Below, piece by piece: positions 63,065 to 64,000 of a stretch of 64,000 nucleotides of DNA. The translations under genes were made by a program, and so were the position numbers. A model generated the notes under the pieces. The model worked only from the letters and a program-made list of their open reading frames with translations. It had not been told where the DNA came from and ran no database searches. Location of the stretch: contig NZ_QEXV01000003.1 in assembly GCF_003122085.1 (NCBI RefSeq), positions 62,001-126,000 on the forward strand. The letters run 5' to 3'. Positions within the stretch are counted from its first letter, which is position 1. Each line of letters opens with the position of its first letter. Source of the DNA: Marinicauda salina. GTDB lineage: Bacteria; Pseudomonadota; Alphaproteobacteria; Caulobacterales; Maricaulaceae.

Positions 63065-63106
63065 CGCCGTCGATGATGATGGTGCGCGTTTCGCTCATGC
63101 CGCGAC
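63065..63106. repeat. 42-bp direct repeat, copy B (displaced nuoG start)
   Basis: Exact second copy of 62811-62852. It includes the four-base ATGA overlap with the stop of the 136-residue membrane gene, so this junction is probably the ancestral end of that gene, with the nuoG start now repeated 254 bp further on. Confidence 0.95.
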
Positions 63107-63505
63107 ATCCGTTGTTTGAACATTCTCCGAGCGGCGCAGCCGAAAGACGGCGCCCCAGACGAGCGCGCTGCCAAGCCAGCCCCCAACAAAGACGGGAAGG
63201 TTGATGATCAGCACGTCGGCGGCTTCGCCGAGCGGGCGGTTCGCCATCCGCGGCGCCAGATCCCAGACGAGAAGGACGAGCGCCACGCCGCCCCAGGCCA
63301 CGAACGAGCGCGCAATCAGCGACTCTCGCGCGAATAACGCCCCGATCCGCCAAGCCAGGCCGCCGGCAACGAAAAAGAACAGGAAGGACAGAGCTGTGGA
63401 GAGCGCGAAATTCTCATCAGCTCCGCCGAGTACGAGCCGCGCGATCGCCAGCGCCGCCGTGCAAGCCGCTGCAGCCAGGACGTATGTCAGAACAATGCCC
63501 GCCAT
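63095..63505 (-). CDS. unknown four-helix membrane protein between nuoF and nuoG
   Basis: A 136-residue protein from ATG 63505, 5 nt after the nuoF stop, with about four membrane helices: VLTYVLAAAACTAALAIARL, LSFLFFFVAGGLAWRIGALF, FVAWGGVALVLLVWDL and VLIINLPVFVGGWLGSALVW. I recognise no family and no complex I subunit. Base composition is less GC-rich than nuoF and nuoG. Its stop overlaps the displaced nuoG start as ATGA. The position implies co-transcription with complex I; a role there is only inferred. Confidence 0.75.
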   Translation of the reverse strand: MAGIVLTYVLAAAACTAALAIARLVLGGADENFALSTALSFLFFFVAGGLAWRIGALFARESLIARSFVAWGGVALVLLVWDLAPRMANRPLGEAADVLIINLPVFVGGWLGSALVWGAVFRLRRSENVQTTDVAA

Positions 63506-63510
63506 CACCC

Positions 63511-64000
<490 letters not shown>

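Larger units (their letters stand above)
62841..63098 (-). other. 85-codon leader ORF created by the nuoG start duplication
   Basis: The duplicated start (ATG 63098) begins MSETRTIIIDG like nuoG, then reads through the repeat insert as Gly/Arg/Pro-rich sequence (LPLDGGGRREAAGGGEPHP) and ends VAA-stop, with the TGA overlapping the real nuoG ATG as ATGA. Its own ATG overlaps the stop of the upstream membrane gene in the same way. It is unlikely to be a functional protein, but its translation would deliver ribosomes to nuoG. It holds all of the 250-nt region between the two genes. Confidence 0.55.

Overview
This 64 kb window is a GC-rich, densely packed stretch of an alphaproteobacterial chromosome. 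Gene content and order (nuo operon, birA, coaX, RNase J, mce, DUF1467, lolC/lolD, dnaE, rpsB-tsf-pyrH-frr-uppS-cdsA-dxr-rseP-bamA-ompH-lpxD-fabZ-lpxA-lpxI-lpxB, gltA, gltX, comEC, lexA, trpCDG, trpE, ppiD, tpiA, secG, pyrG, rpmF, eno, ftsB, pdhA/pdhB) match the Caulobacterales/Maricaulales (Hyphomonadaceae-like) pattern as I remember it. That assignment is inference from synteny and LPS/Gram-negative genes, not from a marker search. Almost all genes are housekeeping; no rRNA, tRNA, prophage, IS element or CRISPR array was found.

Layout. 1-2.5 kb: a partial PLP decarboxylase and small unknown genes. 2.5-5.9 kb: pyruvate dehydrogenase E1 genes (pdhA, pdhB) with a VOC gene and an NTF2-like gene wedged between them, followed by a DUF5076-like gene; pdhC and lpd are absent. 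6-8.3 kb: ftsB, eno, a repeat-filled 0.4 kb gap, and rpmF. 8.4-11 kb: an accessory patch (DUF2807 secreted protein, membrane AraC regulator, CPBP protease). 11-15 kb: pyrG, secG, a degenerate response regulator, tpiA. 15.2-22.9 kb: ppiD-trpE, a convergent deacetylase, trpG-trpD-trpC, and lexA with its own SOS box. 22.9-27.9 kb: comEC, gltX, gltA. 27.8-42.8 kb: one long minus-strand run from rpsB to lpxB covering translation factors, isoprenoid/phospholipid steps, outer-membrane assembly and lipid A synthesis. 43-52.9 kb: dnaE, a tiny SOS-type ORF, lolD/lolC, DUF1467, mce, RNase J, coaX, birA. 52.9-64 kb: the distal nuo operon (nuoN back to a partial nuoF), with two unknown membrane-protein genes embedded in it.

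The most interesting signals are small. (1) A 30-codon membrane ORF upstream of dnaE has a good ribosome binding site, a perfect -35 and two near-consensus LexA boxes; it looks like the SOS-induced division inhibitor SidA. (2) A pair of palindromic repeat units lies in frame inside pdhB and is translated as part of its linker. (3) A 42-bp exact duplication of the nuoG start brackets a palindrome-rich insert, creating an 85-codon leader ORF whose stop overlaps the true nuoG start. (4) Ribosomal protein S2 carries a roughly 177-residue acidic-then-histone-H1-like tail. (5) A receiver-domain protein has lost its phospho-acceptor Asp and conserved Lys.
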